A stretch of 64,000 nucleotides of DNA from Bacteroidales bacterium (GTDB lineage: Bacteria; Bacteroidota; Bacteroidia; Bacteroidales; VadinHA17): positions 1-64,000 of the forward strand of contig JAGNKY010000003.1 of NCBI GenBank assembly GCA_017999895.1, in the 5' to 3' direction. The first letter of the stretch is position 1. Every line of letters starts with the position of its first letter. A program made the position numbers and the translations under genes. Shown one piece after another: positions 25,326 through 33,355 of this stretch. Under the pieces are notes generated by a model, which ran no database searches, was not told the DNA's origin, and saw only the letters and a list, made by a program, of their open reading frames with translations.

Positions 25326-27698
25326 TTACAAAATCCCTTCAACACTTTGTTCAAGTTCAAGTGCATATTTCAGGAATTCATCTATTTTCATTTCTTTATG
25401 GAAAATCATTCCATGTGTTGCCCTTATTTTAGGACTTTCATTTTCATAGAAGAAATCTTTCCCGAGAATAAGCTGCACCTTCTTAAATTGTTCAACCCAT
25501 ATTTTCTGTGATAGTTCACTGAAGGGACCATCGTAATCGTAGCTTGGGAAGGATGCCTCATACTGGCTTTTGTAACAATTTTTGAACGACCATTCGAGCA
25601 CAGCCATTGAGTTAAGAGAAACAGAGGTAAAGACATTTGCTTCTGCCGGGTGAAACTTATACCATATATTCCTATAGCCTATTATCCGCAATGAAGAGAT
25701 ATCTTCTTCTTTTCTCCATTGTCTAAGAGCTTCGGCTATTGCCTGAAGAACTTTGTAATGAGTATCGGGGCCCGAGCCTTCAGGGTCGAATGCAAGGCTG
25801 AGTACGGTAGGCTTTATTCTTCTCAGTAAATTCAGGATAGGTTGAATATCCCGATCACGTTGAGGCAACGGTGTAAAAATATCTCCGGTATAAAACCCAA
25901 GCCTGAGATGCTCAATATTTTGAACCTTTACGCCATAATGAGCCCAAACAAGCTCTTCCTCATATTCTCTTATCATACCTTTAAGCCTTTGTATATCAGG
26001 AGGATTTTTTTCACCGCTATAGCTCGAATCTATAATTTTAATATTTTTCTCAATCTGTTCAATCAATTCCTCCTTTGATTTCACTTTATATATATCAACT
26101 ACAGCTCTGGTCATTCTATGGCATATACCTCGCAGTTTGCCAGCTTCATCTCTGTCGGCAACCTTATCAAGGTAATGACTTACGTCTTTATCGAACTTAA
26201 ACTTATATCCCGATTCAAAGAAATCAGGATATTTCAACATCTGAATTTTCCCGTCTCTTATATGTTCAAGAGTTGCAACGAGAAGTTTTTTAAGATAGGC
26301 ATTAGTAACGGAAGTGAATCCGGAAGTCATAATAGCAAAATGAAAATCGTTTGTTTTTTCACGAAGCTGTCGGATAATACATGGAAAAATACCAAGCATA
26401 ATATCGTCGTGATGGGGCCCGGTATGAAGAAATACCTGGTTACATTCATTTTTCACTCCTTCGTCTATCTTTTGTTTAGTGGAGTTTATCACGGCATGGA
26501 CTGTTTTCAGACCCATATCCGGAATAAGATTGCAATATCTGTCATTCTTAAGATCATCCAGTGTCAGATTATGCGCATATTTATTTATTTTGATGCAAAG
26601 GTCATATACTGCTTTCTCGGTTTTTCCGAAAGTCCATTCGCCTTCTCTATAATATTTTTCAATAGTATCGTTGAGTTGAGAAGAAGCACCTTCTGTGAGA
26701 TAGAATCTGGCATGCTTCTGTCTGTTAAGTACCGTTGCAGGATAAAGATTATCGGGCTTGTTTTCAAGTGCATCTTTTATTACGCCTGCTTTAGCCTCGC
26801 CAGCAGCAAAAATGATTGAGACTCCATCAGTATTGAATGTAATTGTTCCAAGTCCGATAGTTATAACAAGACGATTTCTCGAAATTTCTATACCGCCCAG
26901 ATCACTTGCTGCGGCTGCCTGTGTTTCGAAGTTTGTAGCAGTAAGCCTTGTTGTCGAATTATGATCACTTCCACGAGTATTGAATGCGATATGACCGTCG
27001 GGTCCCAGACCACCAAGGAAAAATCCTATTCCGCCCATTTCACGAACTCGATTTTCATAATTTGTGCACCAGTTGTCAATTCTGAATATCGAAGCCTGCT
27101 GGAGTTCTTCCATCGGCGATACGGGTTCTCTGTGCCTGAGCGTAAGATCAATTTTATTATCCGGAAATACCTCTGTATAGTGTTTGCCTTCGGCCAACGG
27201 AATATTATCAGAATTAATAAGGAGAGCTCTGGAAGGATCGAGACCAAAGCCTTTGATATAATATTCCATTACATAATTGTAAAAGCTGTTATGCTGAAGA
27301 GGATTAATAGGATAAAATTCATCAATCTGAACAAAATGTAAACCTTTCATCTCAGGCTTCTTTTTTAGAATGAAACCATTTTCTTCCATTATTTTCTTTG
27401 TTTCATCTTTCTCCCACTGGCTAAGCAGTTTTTTCGTCCATTTTATAAAGTACTCAGGAGTTTTACCTGTTGGCAGGCTTATCACTCCTTCGGGATTTTC
27501 AGCAACCCACTCCAAAAACCTCAAAGATGTAAGAAGACCAAGCGAAGGAAAATTCTGAACCACAATATAAGGTATGGCAGTTGTAAAATTTTTTCGCTCG
27601 GAGCGTTCAAAAAATTTCTTTTCAACCATAGTAAAATCACTGATATTCATATTCTTATTATTAAAATTAAAATTATTATATATTGATTCAGATGACAT
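25326..27698 (-). CDS. NagB-like glucosamine-6-phosphate deaminase fused to a PIG-L/LmbE-type domain
   Basis: A 790-residue protein. Residues about 40-370 form a NagB-type deaminase domain: LPTGKTP near 75, QIDEF with Asp126 as the proton-abstracting base, and DGHIAFN with His236. E. coli NagB has Glu directly after AFN; here it is Thr241 (AFNTRGSDHNS), so the catalytic relay is altered. Residues about 415-700 resemble PIG-L deacetylases: PHHDD (His429, Asp431, Asp432) in place of AHPDDE, and a second metal-type His647 in GSGPDTHYKV. Long NagB proteins of this kind exist in other Bacteroidota. It may deacetylate and deaminate GlcNAc-6P/GlcN-6P, but that is inference. First gene of the three-gene operon. 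Confidence 0.83.
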   Translation of the reverse strand: MSSESIYNNFNFNNKNMNISDFTMVEKKFFERSERKNFTTAIPYIVVQNFPSLGLLTSLRFLEWVAENPEGVISLPTGKTPEYFIKWTKKLLSQWEKDETKKIMEENGFILKKKPEMKGLHFVQIDEFYPINPLQHNSFYNYVMEYYIKGFGLDPSRALLINSDNIPLAEGKHYTEVFPDNKIDLTLRHREPVSPMEELQQASIFRIDNWCTNYENRVREMGGIGFFLGGLGPDGHIAFNTRGSDHNSTTRLTATNFETQAAAASDLGGIEISRNRLVITIGLGTITFNTDGVSIIFAAGEAKAGVIKDALENKPDNLYPATVLNRQKHARFYLTEGASSQLNDTIEKYYREGEWTFGKTEKAVYDLCIKINKYAHNLTLDDLKNDRYCNLIPDMGLKTVHAVINSTKQKIDEGVKNECNQVFLHTGPHHDDIMLGIFPCIIRQLREKTNDFHFAIMTSGFTSVTNAYLKKLLVATLEHIRDGKIQMLKYPDFFESGYKFKFDKDVSHYLDKVADRDEAGKLRGICHRMTRAVVDIYKVKSKEELIEQIEKNIKIIDSSYSGEKNPPDIQRLKGMIREYEEELVWAHYGVKVQNIEHLRLGFYTGDIFTPLPQRDRDIQPILNLLRRIKPTVLSLAFDPEGSGPDTHYKVLQAIAEALRQWRKEEDISSLRIIGYRNIWYKFHPAEANVFTSVSLNSMAVLEWSFKNCYKSQYEASFPSYDYDGPFSELSQKIWVEQFKKVQLILGKDFFYENESPKIRATHGMIFHKEMKIDEFLKYALELEQSVEGIL

Positions 27699-27741
27699 TT
27701 TATCCGGTTATAAATTTAGATTAAATGCATCGACTTAATAA

Positions 27742-27749
27742 CAAAGATA
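27742..27749 (-). promoter_or_regulatory. -7 promoter box for the NagB/AmgK/MurU-like operon
   Basis: The minus strand reads TATCTTTG, an exact TAnnTTTG match, with transcription predicted near 27735, about 37 bases before the ATG at 27698. It lies in the 153-base divergent region shared with the kinase-MurQ-NagZ arm; no equally good box is visible for that arm (a TACTTCTG at 27814-27821 has one mismatch). Confidence 0.42.
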
Positions 27750-27851
27750 TATTATTATATGAAATCTGAATAGCCGAAAAATAACTCTTTTAATTTTCGA
27801 GTATCTATTATTATACTTCTGTATTCAATTCCCATAAAAAAACTAATTTTA

Positions 27852-28718
27852 ATGTCAGAATTTTTTGTTATGAATTTACTTCTGGCCGATAGTGGCTCTA
27901 CAAAAACCGAATGGAAAGTTATTCAAAACGGTATTCCTCTCGAATCACTTTTTTCTCAAGGAATAAATCCCTATTTCCTTGAAACAAAACAAATCATCTC
28001 AATACTAAAGAAAGAAATTCAAACTATTAAAAACTACGAGTTCGACTTTGTATATTTTTATGGTTCAGGTTGTAACAGTGAATCAAAGAATGATGTTGTC
28101 GAAAGAGCTATTTCGGCATTTATAAAAACTAAAGGCATTTTTATCGGCAGCGACCTTCTTGGAGCTGCCCGTGGATTATGTCAGAATGAACCTGGAATTG
28201 CATGTATAATGGGGACTGGCTCAAACTCATGCTATTATGATGGAATAAAAATCGTTTCCAATGTTCCTCCTCTCGGATATATTCTCGGAGATGAGGGAAG
28301 TGCGGCAGTAATGGGTAGAAAACTCTTATCAGCTGTGCTTAAAAAACAGGTTTCTCCTGATATTATAAATAGGTTCGACGAAACATATAAGCTAACCCGT
28401 GCAGAAATACTGGAAAATGTCTATACAAAACCGCTTCCAAACAAATTTCTTGGAAGCTTTGCAAAATTCATTTCTTCAAATATTGAAATACCTGAGTTAC
28501 AAAACATAGTAACATCTTCTTTCGATGAATTTATAATAAGGAATATCCTTCAATACCCCGAATCGTATAACCTTCCTGTACACTTCACAGGAAGTGTGGC
28601 ATTTTATTTTAAGACATTCCTGATAGAACTCCTTTTGATGCATCACCTTAAACCGGGTAAAATTCTGCTTTCACCTATGGAAGGTCTATTGAAATATCAC
28701 ATTGAAAATACTCAATAA
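27852..28718 (+). CDS. BadF/BadG-type amino-sugar kinase (MurNAc or GlcNAc kinase)
   Basis: A 288-residue kinase of the actin/hexokinase fold. The phosphate-1 loop is LLADSGSTKTEWK at the N-terminus, GIACIMGTGSNSCYYDG is the phosphate-2 region, and LGYILGDEGSAAVMGR follows; these are marks of N-acetylglucosamine/N-acetylmuramic acid kinases such as NagK and MurK. The stop is 12 bases before murQ, so it probably makes MurNAc-6-phosphate, the MurQ substrate. An ATG at 27870 starts at the more usual family position (MNLLLADSGS) and is as likely as the ATG at 27852. First gene of the rightward arm of the salvage locus. Confidence 0.85.
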   Translation: MSEFFVMNLLLADSGSTKTEWKVIQNGIPLESLFSQGINPYFLETKQIISILKKEIQTIKNYEFDFVYFYGSGCNSESKNDVVERAISAFIKTKGIFIGSDLLGAARGLCQNEPGIACIMGTGSNSCYYDGIKIVSNVPPLGYILGDEGSAAVMGRKLLSAVLKKQVSPDIINRFDETYKLTRAEILENVYTKPLPNKFLGSFAKFISSNIEIPELQNIVTSSFDEFIIRNILQYPESYNLPVHFTGSVAFYFKTFLIELLLMHHLKPGKILLSPMEGLLKYHIENTQ

Positions 28719-28730
28719 TATACACTATAT

Positions 28731-29597
28731 ATGGCACGAAGAACAGGACAAGCAATAAGCGTTACCGAATTGCCATCGAATTTTGACAACCTGGAAAAAA
28801 TGACTGTTCATGAAATTCTCGTTAATATTAATCGGGAAGATGCAAAAGTTCATCGTGCAGTTAGAAAAGCAATACCTCAGATTGAAGCTCTTGTTGAAAA
28901 GATACTCGAAAGGATGAGGGAAAATGGCAGAATATTTTATCTTGGGGCAGGGACAAGTGGCAGGCTTGGAGTAGTTGACGCTTCGGAGATACCTCCGACT
29001 TTTGGAGTGCACGACAGAATAATCGCTCTTATTGCAGGAGGTGATGCTGCAATCCGAAGAGCCGTTGAAGCAGCAGAGGATGACCCTGAGAAGGCATGGG
29101 AAGAATTGATGACTTTTAACATAAGCAAAAAAGATACTGTGATCGGAATTGCTGCTTCGGGCACAACACCATACGTTATAGGCGGACTGATAAAAGCCAG
29201 AGAGAACGGCATCCTCACAGGCTGTATAACATGCAATCCCAAAGGTAAAATAATAGAAGTTACCGAGTATCCAATAGTAGTAATTACCGGACCTGAATTC
29301 GTCACCGGCAGCACACGACTTAAAGCCGGAACAGCCGAAAAAATGGTTCTTAATATGATAAGCACATCGGTGATGATAAAACTCGGACGAGTAAAGGGAA
29401 ACAAAATGGTCAATATGCAGCTTACCAACAAAAAACTCATTGAAAGAGGTATTAGAATGATAATGGAAGAAATTGGCATTGAAAGAGAAGAAGCAAAATC
29501 CCTCCTTATAAGGTACGGATCGGTAAAAAAAGCTCTTGAAGCTTATATTGAAAATCGCGGACAAATTCATCCTGATTATTCTGTTGACGAAAAGTAA
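28731..29597 (+). CDS. murQ: N-acetylmuramic acid 6-phosphate etherase
   Basis: A 288-residue SIS-fold enzyme that splits the lactyl ether of MurNAc-6P to give GlcNAc-6P and D-lactate. The signature YLGAGTSGRLGVVDASEIPPTFG is complete. Glu86 (DASE) and Glu116 (EAAEDD) correspond to the two catalytic glutamates of E. coli MurQ. AASGTTPYVIGG and STRLKAGTAEKMVLNMIST follow as in the family. The length is normal. It is a cytoplasmic enzyme flanked by its likely kinase (12 bases upstream) and the NagZ-like hydrolase (56 bases downstream). Confidence 0.95.
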   Translation: MARRTGQAISVTELPSNFDNLEKMTVHEILVNINREDAKVHRAVRKAIPQIEALVEKILERMRENGRIFYLGAGTSGRLGVVDASEIPPTFGVHDRIIALIAGGDAAIRRAVEAAEDDPEKAWEELMTFNISKKDTVIGIAASGTTPYVIGGLIKARENGILTGCITCNPKGKIIEVTEYPIVVITGPEFVTGSTRLKAGTAEKMVLNMISTSVMIKLGRVKGNKMVNMQLTNKKLIERGIRMIMEEIGIEREEAKSLLIRYGSVKKALEAYIENRGQIHPDYSVDEK

Positions 29598-29653
29598 ATT
29601 CAATATTATTATTTATATCTAATTATATCTAACCTATCGAATTACAAATATCT

Positions 29654-32608
29654 ATGATAAAAAAAATAATCCACTCTCTGCTATTAGTGATATTCTTCCT
29701 TATGATATCACTTTTTATTCATGCTCAGAAAGTCGAACCTCCTTTTATAAAATATATTAATCATCCATGGGTTGATTCTGTGTTGAAATCCCTTTCCACT
29801 GAGGAAAAAATAGGACAACTTATCTGGATTGCTGTATATTCAAACAGGGGGATAGATTATGATGTGGAAATTTCAGACATTATTCAAAAAGTTAAACCCG
29901 GCGGACTGGTTTTCTTTCAGGGAAGACCTGAAAAGCAGGTTGAAATGATAAATTACTTCAGGAAGATTTCAAAAGTTCCCCCTGTCGTAGCTCTCGATGC
30001 TGAATGGGGACCCGGCATGAGATTACAGGGGATAGAAAAATTTCCATACCAGATGACACTCGGTGCAATACAGGTTGATTCCCTTATTTATAAAATGGGC
30101 TTCGAGATAGCAAGGATGCTTAAAACAGTTGGAGTAGATATAAACCTTGCGCCTGTTGCTGATGTTAACAATAATCCTTCAAATCCGGTTATTAATGTCA
30201 GATCGTTCGGCGAAGACCCTGAAAATGTAGGCCGTAAAACTCTAATGTACATGAAGGGCATGCAGGATTACGGAGTGGCTGCAACAGGAAAACATTTTCC
30301 AGGTCACGGGGATACAGGGATAGATTCGCACGTCGACCTGCCTGTTATTGTCCATAACCGTCAAAGGCTTGATTCGATTGAACTTGTCCCGTTCAAAATC
30401 CTTATAAATAACGGAATTGCAGGCATAATGCCGGGGCATCTTTCAGTGCCTGCTCTAAGCCACGACGGCAACCTGCCAGTAACTATATCAAGATCGGTTC
30501 TTACGGATCTCCTTAAAAACGAACTCGGTTTCCAGGGCTTGATAATATCGGATGCAATGAATATGGGAGGAATTACAAAATATTCTACAAAATCCGATGT
30601 GGAAATGCTTTCTCTAAAAGCTGGAATGGATGTCCTTGAATATGTAGTTGATCCTGTATCTACTACAAATTATTTAATGGAACATATAAAGAAAGGAAAT
30701 ATTACAGAAGCCGATATTAATGAAAAATGCAGAAAGGTTCTTGCATTGAAATACTGGTCAGGCCTGAATTCAAATACGCAAATTGAAACTTATAACCTTA
30801 AAGAAGCCCTTATGTCCCCTTCAACCTCAGCACTCATCAGAGAACTTTATGCATCCGCCCTGACAGTATTGAATAATAATGAGAATGTCATTCCTATGAG
30901 GCAACTCGATAAATTAAAAATAGCGACTCTCGCAGTAGGTAAAAATGAACCGACAATATTTCAGAAAAGAGTTGCATCTTATACAGTAACAGACAATTAT
31001 TATATAAATAGATTTAATGATAAGAATATCGGCACACTTCTGGATAGCCTGAAACGTTATGACATGGTAGTTGCCGGCATATATGCTCCCGACAGGATAC
31101 CTTCAAATTATACAATTGCAGACAGTTTAAACCTTCTGGTCGAAAAACTTAATAATCAGAATAAATGTATTATAAGCTGGTTCGGCAATCCCTATTTAAT
31201 TAACAAAATTGATGCATTAAGCAACTCGTCAGTGCTTTTGCTTGCCTACCAGAATAATGTTTTTACAGAAGACCTGTCAGCACAGCTAATCTTCGGAGGT
31301 ATAGAAGGAAAAGGAAAGCTCCCGGTGACTATAAATAAAAATTATCCGGCAGGATACGGTTTGATAACACCTGGCAATATAAGGTTAAAATATGGACTGC
31401 CAGAAAATGCAGGAGTATCATCGGCAAAACTTGAATCAAAGATTGATTCTATTGCCAACTTAGGCATTTCAGAGAAAGCTTATCCTGGCTGTGAGATAAT
31501 TGTTGCCAGGAAAGGAATGGTAATCTTTCACAAATGCTATGGTTATCATACTTATGAAAACAAAACGCCTGTTACCGAAAATGATTTATACGATCTCGCT
31601 TCGGTTACCAAGGTATCTGCCGCGACGCCCGCATTGATGGTACTTAACTCCAGGGGTTTATTTTCACCTGATGAAAAACTCGGTAATTATCTTCCTGAAT
31701 TCAAAAGGTCGAATAAATCCGAACTTCTTTTGAGAGACATGCTTGCTCATCAGGCTGGTCTTGTTGCCTGGATTCCTTTCTGGAAAGAGACTATAAAAAA
31801 GAATGGTGAATTCAAACCCCGTACTTTCAGCCATGAATATTCGTCGAAATACCCGCTAACTGTAGCTAATGGTCTTTATATTCATAAAAACTACAGGGAA
31901 AAGATTTTCCGTGAAATAAAGAAAAGCCCGGTAAGCAATGAGAAAAAATATCTTTATTCCGACTTGACATTTATTATTGTTCCTGATATTATCGAAAGAC
32001 TTAGTGGACAGAAGTGGTATGAACTTGTTACTGATAGTATTTACCGCAAGATAGGGGCATTCGATATCTGTTTCAATCCATGGCGTAAAAATCCACTTGA
32101 AAGAATTGTCCCAACCGAGTATGATTCTCTTTTTAGAAAACAATTGATTCATGGAACGGTACACGACGAAGCAGCAGCCATGCTAGGAGGAATTTCAGGA
32201 CATGCAGGCCTGTTTGCAACCGGGAATGACCTTATAAAACTAATGGAACTTTACCGCAGGATGGGAACTTATGGCGGTGAACAATTTATTAGTGAAAATG
32301 TTATGAGGGAATATACAAGAGTACAGTTTCCGGAAAATAAAAACAGGCGTGGACTTGGTTTTGACAAACCTTTGCTCGAAAATTCCTCCCTTCCTCCAAA
32401 AGATACTTATCCTACATATAGTGTGTCGCCTGAAAGTTTCGGACACTCAGGATTTACCGGCACTTTCGTATGGGTGGATCCAATATGGGAGATTAGTTAC
32501 GTGTTCCTTTGCAACAGAGTATACCCGACAAGGAACAACAATAAACTCTCAGAAATGAATATTCGCACTGAAATATTACAGGCAATTTATGATGCAATAA
32601 TCTACTAG
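29654..32608 (+). CDS. Exported NagZ-type GH3 beta-N-acetylhexosaminidase fused to a beta-lactamase-fold domain
   Basis: A 984-residue protein with a signal peptide (SLFIHAQ, about residue 25). Residues 40-375 are a GH3 barrel with the NagZ hallmark KHFPGHGDTGIDSH (213-226), which carries the His/Asp catalytic dyad, and nucleophile Asp300 in ISDAMNMGG. Residues about 390-575 form the GH3 second domain. Residues 585-984 are a class C beta-lactamase-type serine hydrolase with Ser650-Val-Thr-Lys653 (DLASVTKVSAA) and LLRDMLAHQAGLVAW. E. coli NagZ is cytoplasmic and single-domain; this one should act outside the inner membrane on muropeptides. The fusion occurs in other Bacteroidota. The serine-hydrolase substrate is unknown, possibly a peptide stem or ester. 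Confidence 0.9.
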   Translation: MIKKIIHSLLLVIFFLMISLFIHAQKVEPPFIKYINHPWVDSVLKSLSTEEKIGQLIWIAVYSNRGIDYDVEISDIIQKVKPGGLVFFQGRPEKQVEMINYFRKISKVPPVVALDAEWGPGMRLQGIEKFPYQMTLGAIQVDSLIYKMGFEIARMLKTVGVDINLAPVADVNNNPSNPVINVRSFGEDPENVGRKTLMYMKGMQDYGVAATGKHFPGHGDTGIDSHVDLPVIVHNRQRLDSIELVPFKILINNGIAGIMPGHLSVPALSHDGNLPVTISRSVLTDLLKNELGFQGLIISDAMNMGGITKYSTKSDVEMLSLKAGMDVLEYVVDPVSTTNYLMEHIKKGNITEADINEKCRKVLALKYWSGLNSNTQIETYNLKEALMSPSTSALIRELYASALTVLNNNENVIPMRQLDKLKIATLAVGKNEPTIFQKRVASYTVTDNYYINRFNDKNIGTLLDSLKRYDMVVAGIYAPDRIPSNYTIADSLNLLVEKLNNQNKCIISWFGNPYLINKIDALSNSSVLLLAYQNNVFTEDLSAQLIFGGIEGKGKLPVTINKNYPAGYGLITPGNIRLKYGLPENAGVSSAKLESKIDSIANLGISEKAYPGCEIIVARKGMVIFHKCYGYHTYENKTPVTENDLYDLASVTKVSAATPALMVLNSRGLFSPDEKLGNYLPEFKRSNKSELLLRDMLAHQAGLVAWIPFWKETIKKNGEFKPRTFSHEYSSKYPLTVANGLYIHKNYREKIFREIKKSPVSNEKKYLYSDLTFIIVPDIIERLSGQKWYELVTDSIYRKIGAFDICFNPWRKNPLERIVPTEYDSLFRKQLIHGTVHDEAAAMLGGISGHAGLFATGNDLIKLMELYRRMGTYGGEQFISENVMREYTRVQFPENKNRRGLGFDKPLLENSSLPPKDTYPTYSVSPESFGHSGFTGTFVWVDPIWEISYVFLCNRVYPTRNNNKLSEMNIRTEILQAIYDAIIY

Positions 32609-32652
32609 TGCAAAGTGTCTGTATTTTAAGCTTTTTATTGCTCAGAGTAAAT

Positions 32653-32682
32653 GGCACAGAAAAATATTAAACTCTCTGTGCC
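32653..32682. terminator. Hairpin, possible terminator between the NagZ-like gene and tRNA-Leu
   Basis: A perfect 8-base inverted repeat, GGCACAGA at 32653-32660 and TCTGTGCC at 32675-32682, with a 14-base loop, followed on the plus strand by TTTT. It lies 45 bases after the stop of the NagZ-like gene and 28 bases beyond the 3' end of the first tRNA-Leu, so it could end transcription from either side. The T run is weak. Confidence 0.4.
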
Positions 32683-32709
32683 TTTTGCTCTTTGCTCTGT
32701 GCTTCACTT

Positions 32710-32796
32710 TGGTGCCCAGAACAGGACTCGAACCTGCACACCGTTACCGGCACTACCCCCTCAAAGTAGCGTGTCTACCAATTCCACCATCTGGGC
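32710..32796 (-). tRNA. tRNA-Leu (anticodon GAG)
   Basis: An 87-base class II tRNA with an encoded CCA end. The acceptor arms GCCCAGA and TCTGGGC pair fully, the T arm carries GGTTCGAGTCC, the D arm is the leucine type GGTGGAATTGGTAGACAC, and the long variable arm fits Leu. The anticodon loop reads TTGAGGG, giving GAG for CUU/CUC codons. Confidence 0.93.
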
Positions 32797-32815
32797 TTTT
32801 ATTGCTCAGGGCACA

Positions 32816-32859
32816 GGGCACAGAGCTAAGAAAATGATAATACTCTAAGCTCTGAGCCC
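32816..32859. repeat. Imperfect inverted repeat between the two tRNA-Leu genes
   Basis: Arms GGGCACAGAGCT (32816-32827) and AGCTCTGAGCCC (32848-32859) pair over 12 positions with one mismatch around a 20-base loop. It occupies the same place in the second tRNA unit as the 32653-32682 hairpin does in the first, so it may help processing or termination between the tRNAs. Confidence 0.4.
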
Positions 32860-32878
32860 CATGCTCTGTGCTTTATTT

Positions 32879-32965
32879 TGGTGCCCAGAACAGGACTCGA
32901 ACCTGCACATCATTGCTGACACTAGTCCCTGAAACTAGCGCGTCTACCAATTCCGCCATCTGGGC
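32879..32965 (-). tRNA. tRNA-Leu (anticodon CAG)
   Basis: An 87-base class II tRNA with an encoded CCA end. Acceptor arms GCCCAGA and TCTGGGC pair fully; D and T arms match those of the neighbouring tRNA-Leu. The anticodon stem is CTAGT/ACTAG and the loop TTCAGGG gives CAG for CUG codons. The large variable arm fits leucine. Confidence 0.93.
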
Positions 32966-33144
32966 TTATAAAAGTATATAACGGTACAAAGGCTTAACGG
33001 CACAATAGCTTTAAGGCCTGAAAGCAGCTTATTTCTTTGTTAAAAAACTTATCATTCACTCGGCATAAACTATCATATAGTCAATCCATATCATTGTTCC
33101 GGGCTCACTATTTCAATGAACATACTTTGTCACAATTGCGATTG

Positions 33145-33152
33145 CAAAAATA
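33145..33152 (-). promoter_or_regulatory. -7 promoter box pointing to the tRNA-Leu pair
   Basis: The minus strand reads TATTTTTG, an exact TAnnTTTG match, 180 bases upstream of the tRNA-Leu(CAG) 5' end. It is the only good box on that strand in the region, so it may drive a precursor containing both tRNAs. Confidence 0.32.
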
Positions 33153-33230
33153 CAAATTTTTACGAAAACTTATTCCTGATAATTCATTATTAAAATATTC
33201 CATTTGAAATTTCTATATAAATAAAAAATA

Positions 33231-33238
33231 TATTTTTG
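33231..33238 (+). promoter_or_regulatory. -7 promoter box for lysC-lysA
   Basis: TATTTTTG matches TAnnTTTG exactly; a TTTG at 33203-33206 is a possible -33 element although the spacing of 24 bases is a little long. Transcription would start near 33245, leaving a leader of about 110 bases. Confidence 0.42.
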
Positions 33239-33355
33239 CAACCTTATAAATTATATTATTTAAATGTTCATTTTTTAAATACGTAAACAAAAAATATTTT
33301 TTCTTTAACATTTTATAGTTCAATAATTCATTAAAATTACATTAAGAAGGGAAAG

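Larger units (their letters stand above)
32633..32965. repeat. Diverged tandem duplication of a tRNA-Leu unit
   Basis: Two units, 32633-32796 and 32797-32965, each consist of a spacer beginning TTTTATTGCTCAG and a tRNA-Leu on the minus strand. The spacers share their first 13 bases, GGCACAGA-type words and a closing TGCTCTGTGCTT. The tRNA 3' halves are identical for the first 31 bases, while the anticodon and variable arms differ. This looks like one duplication followed by divergence. Confidence 0.6.
32966..33355. other. 390-base non-coding region between tRNA-Leu and lysC
   Basis: No credible reading frame. It holds two divergent TAnnTTTG boxes (33145-33152 minus, 33231-33238 plus) and an AT-rich lysC leader ending in AGAAGGGAAAG just before the ATG. 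I looked for a lysine riboswitch-like set of conserved helices and see none. Confidence 0.5.

Noticed and set aside
26118..26819. 233-codon frame opposite the NagB/PIG-L gene
   Set aside because: Low-complexity, Ile/Phe/Lys-rich composition and complete overlap with a conserved gene.
28725..29603. 292-codon open frame exactly opposite murQ
   Set aside because: It mirrors murQ, is rich in Ser, Cys, His and Phe with no domain, and murQ has full catalytic motifs; it is a by-product of murQ codon use.
32651..32848. 65-codon frame across the first tRNA-Leu
   Set aside because: It reads through a well folded tRNA on the other strand and has no signal of its own.
32966..33355. Possible lysine riboswitch upstream of lysC
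   Set aside because: The leader after the promoter box is only about 110 bases and AT-rich, with none of the helices or conserved cores of a lysine riboswitch.
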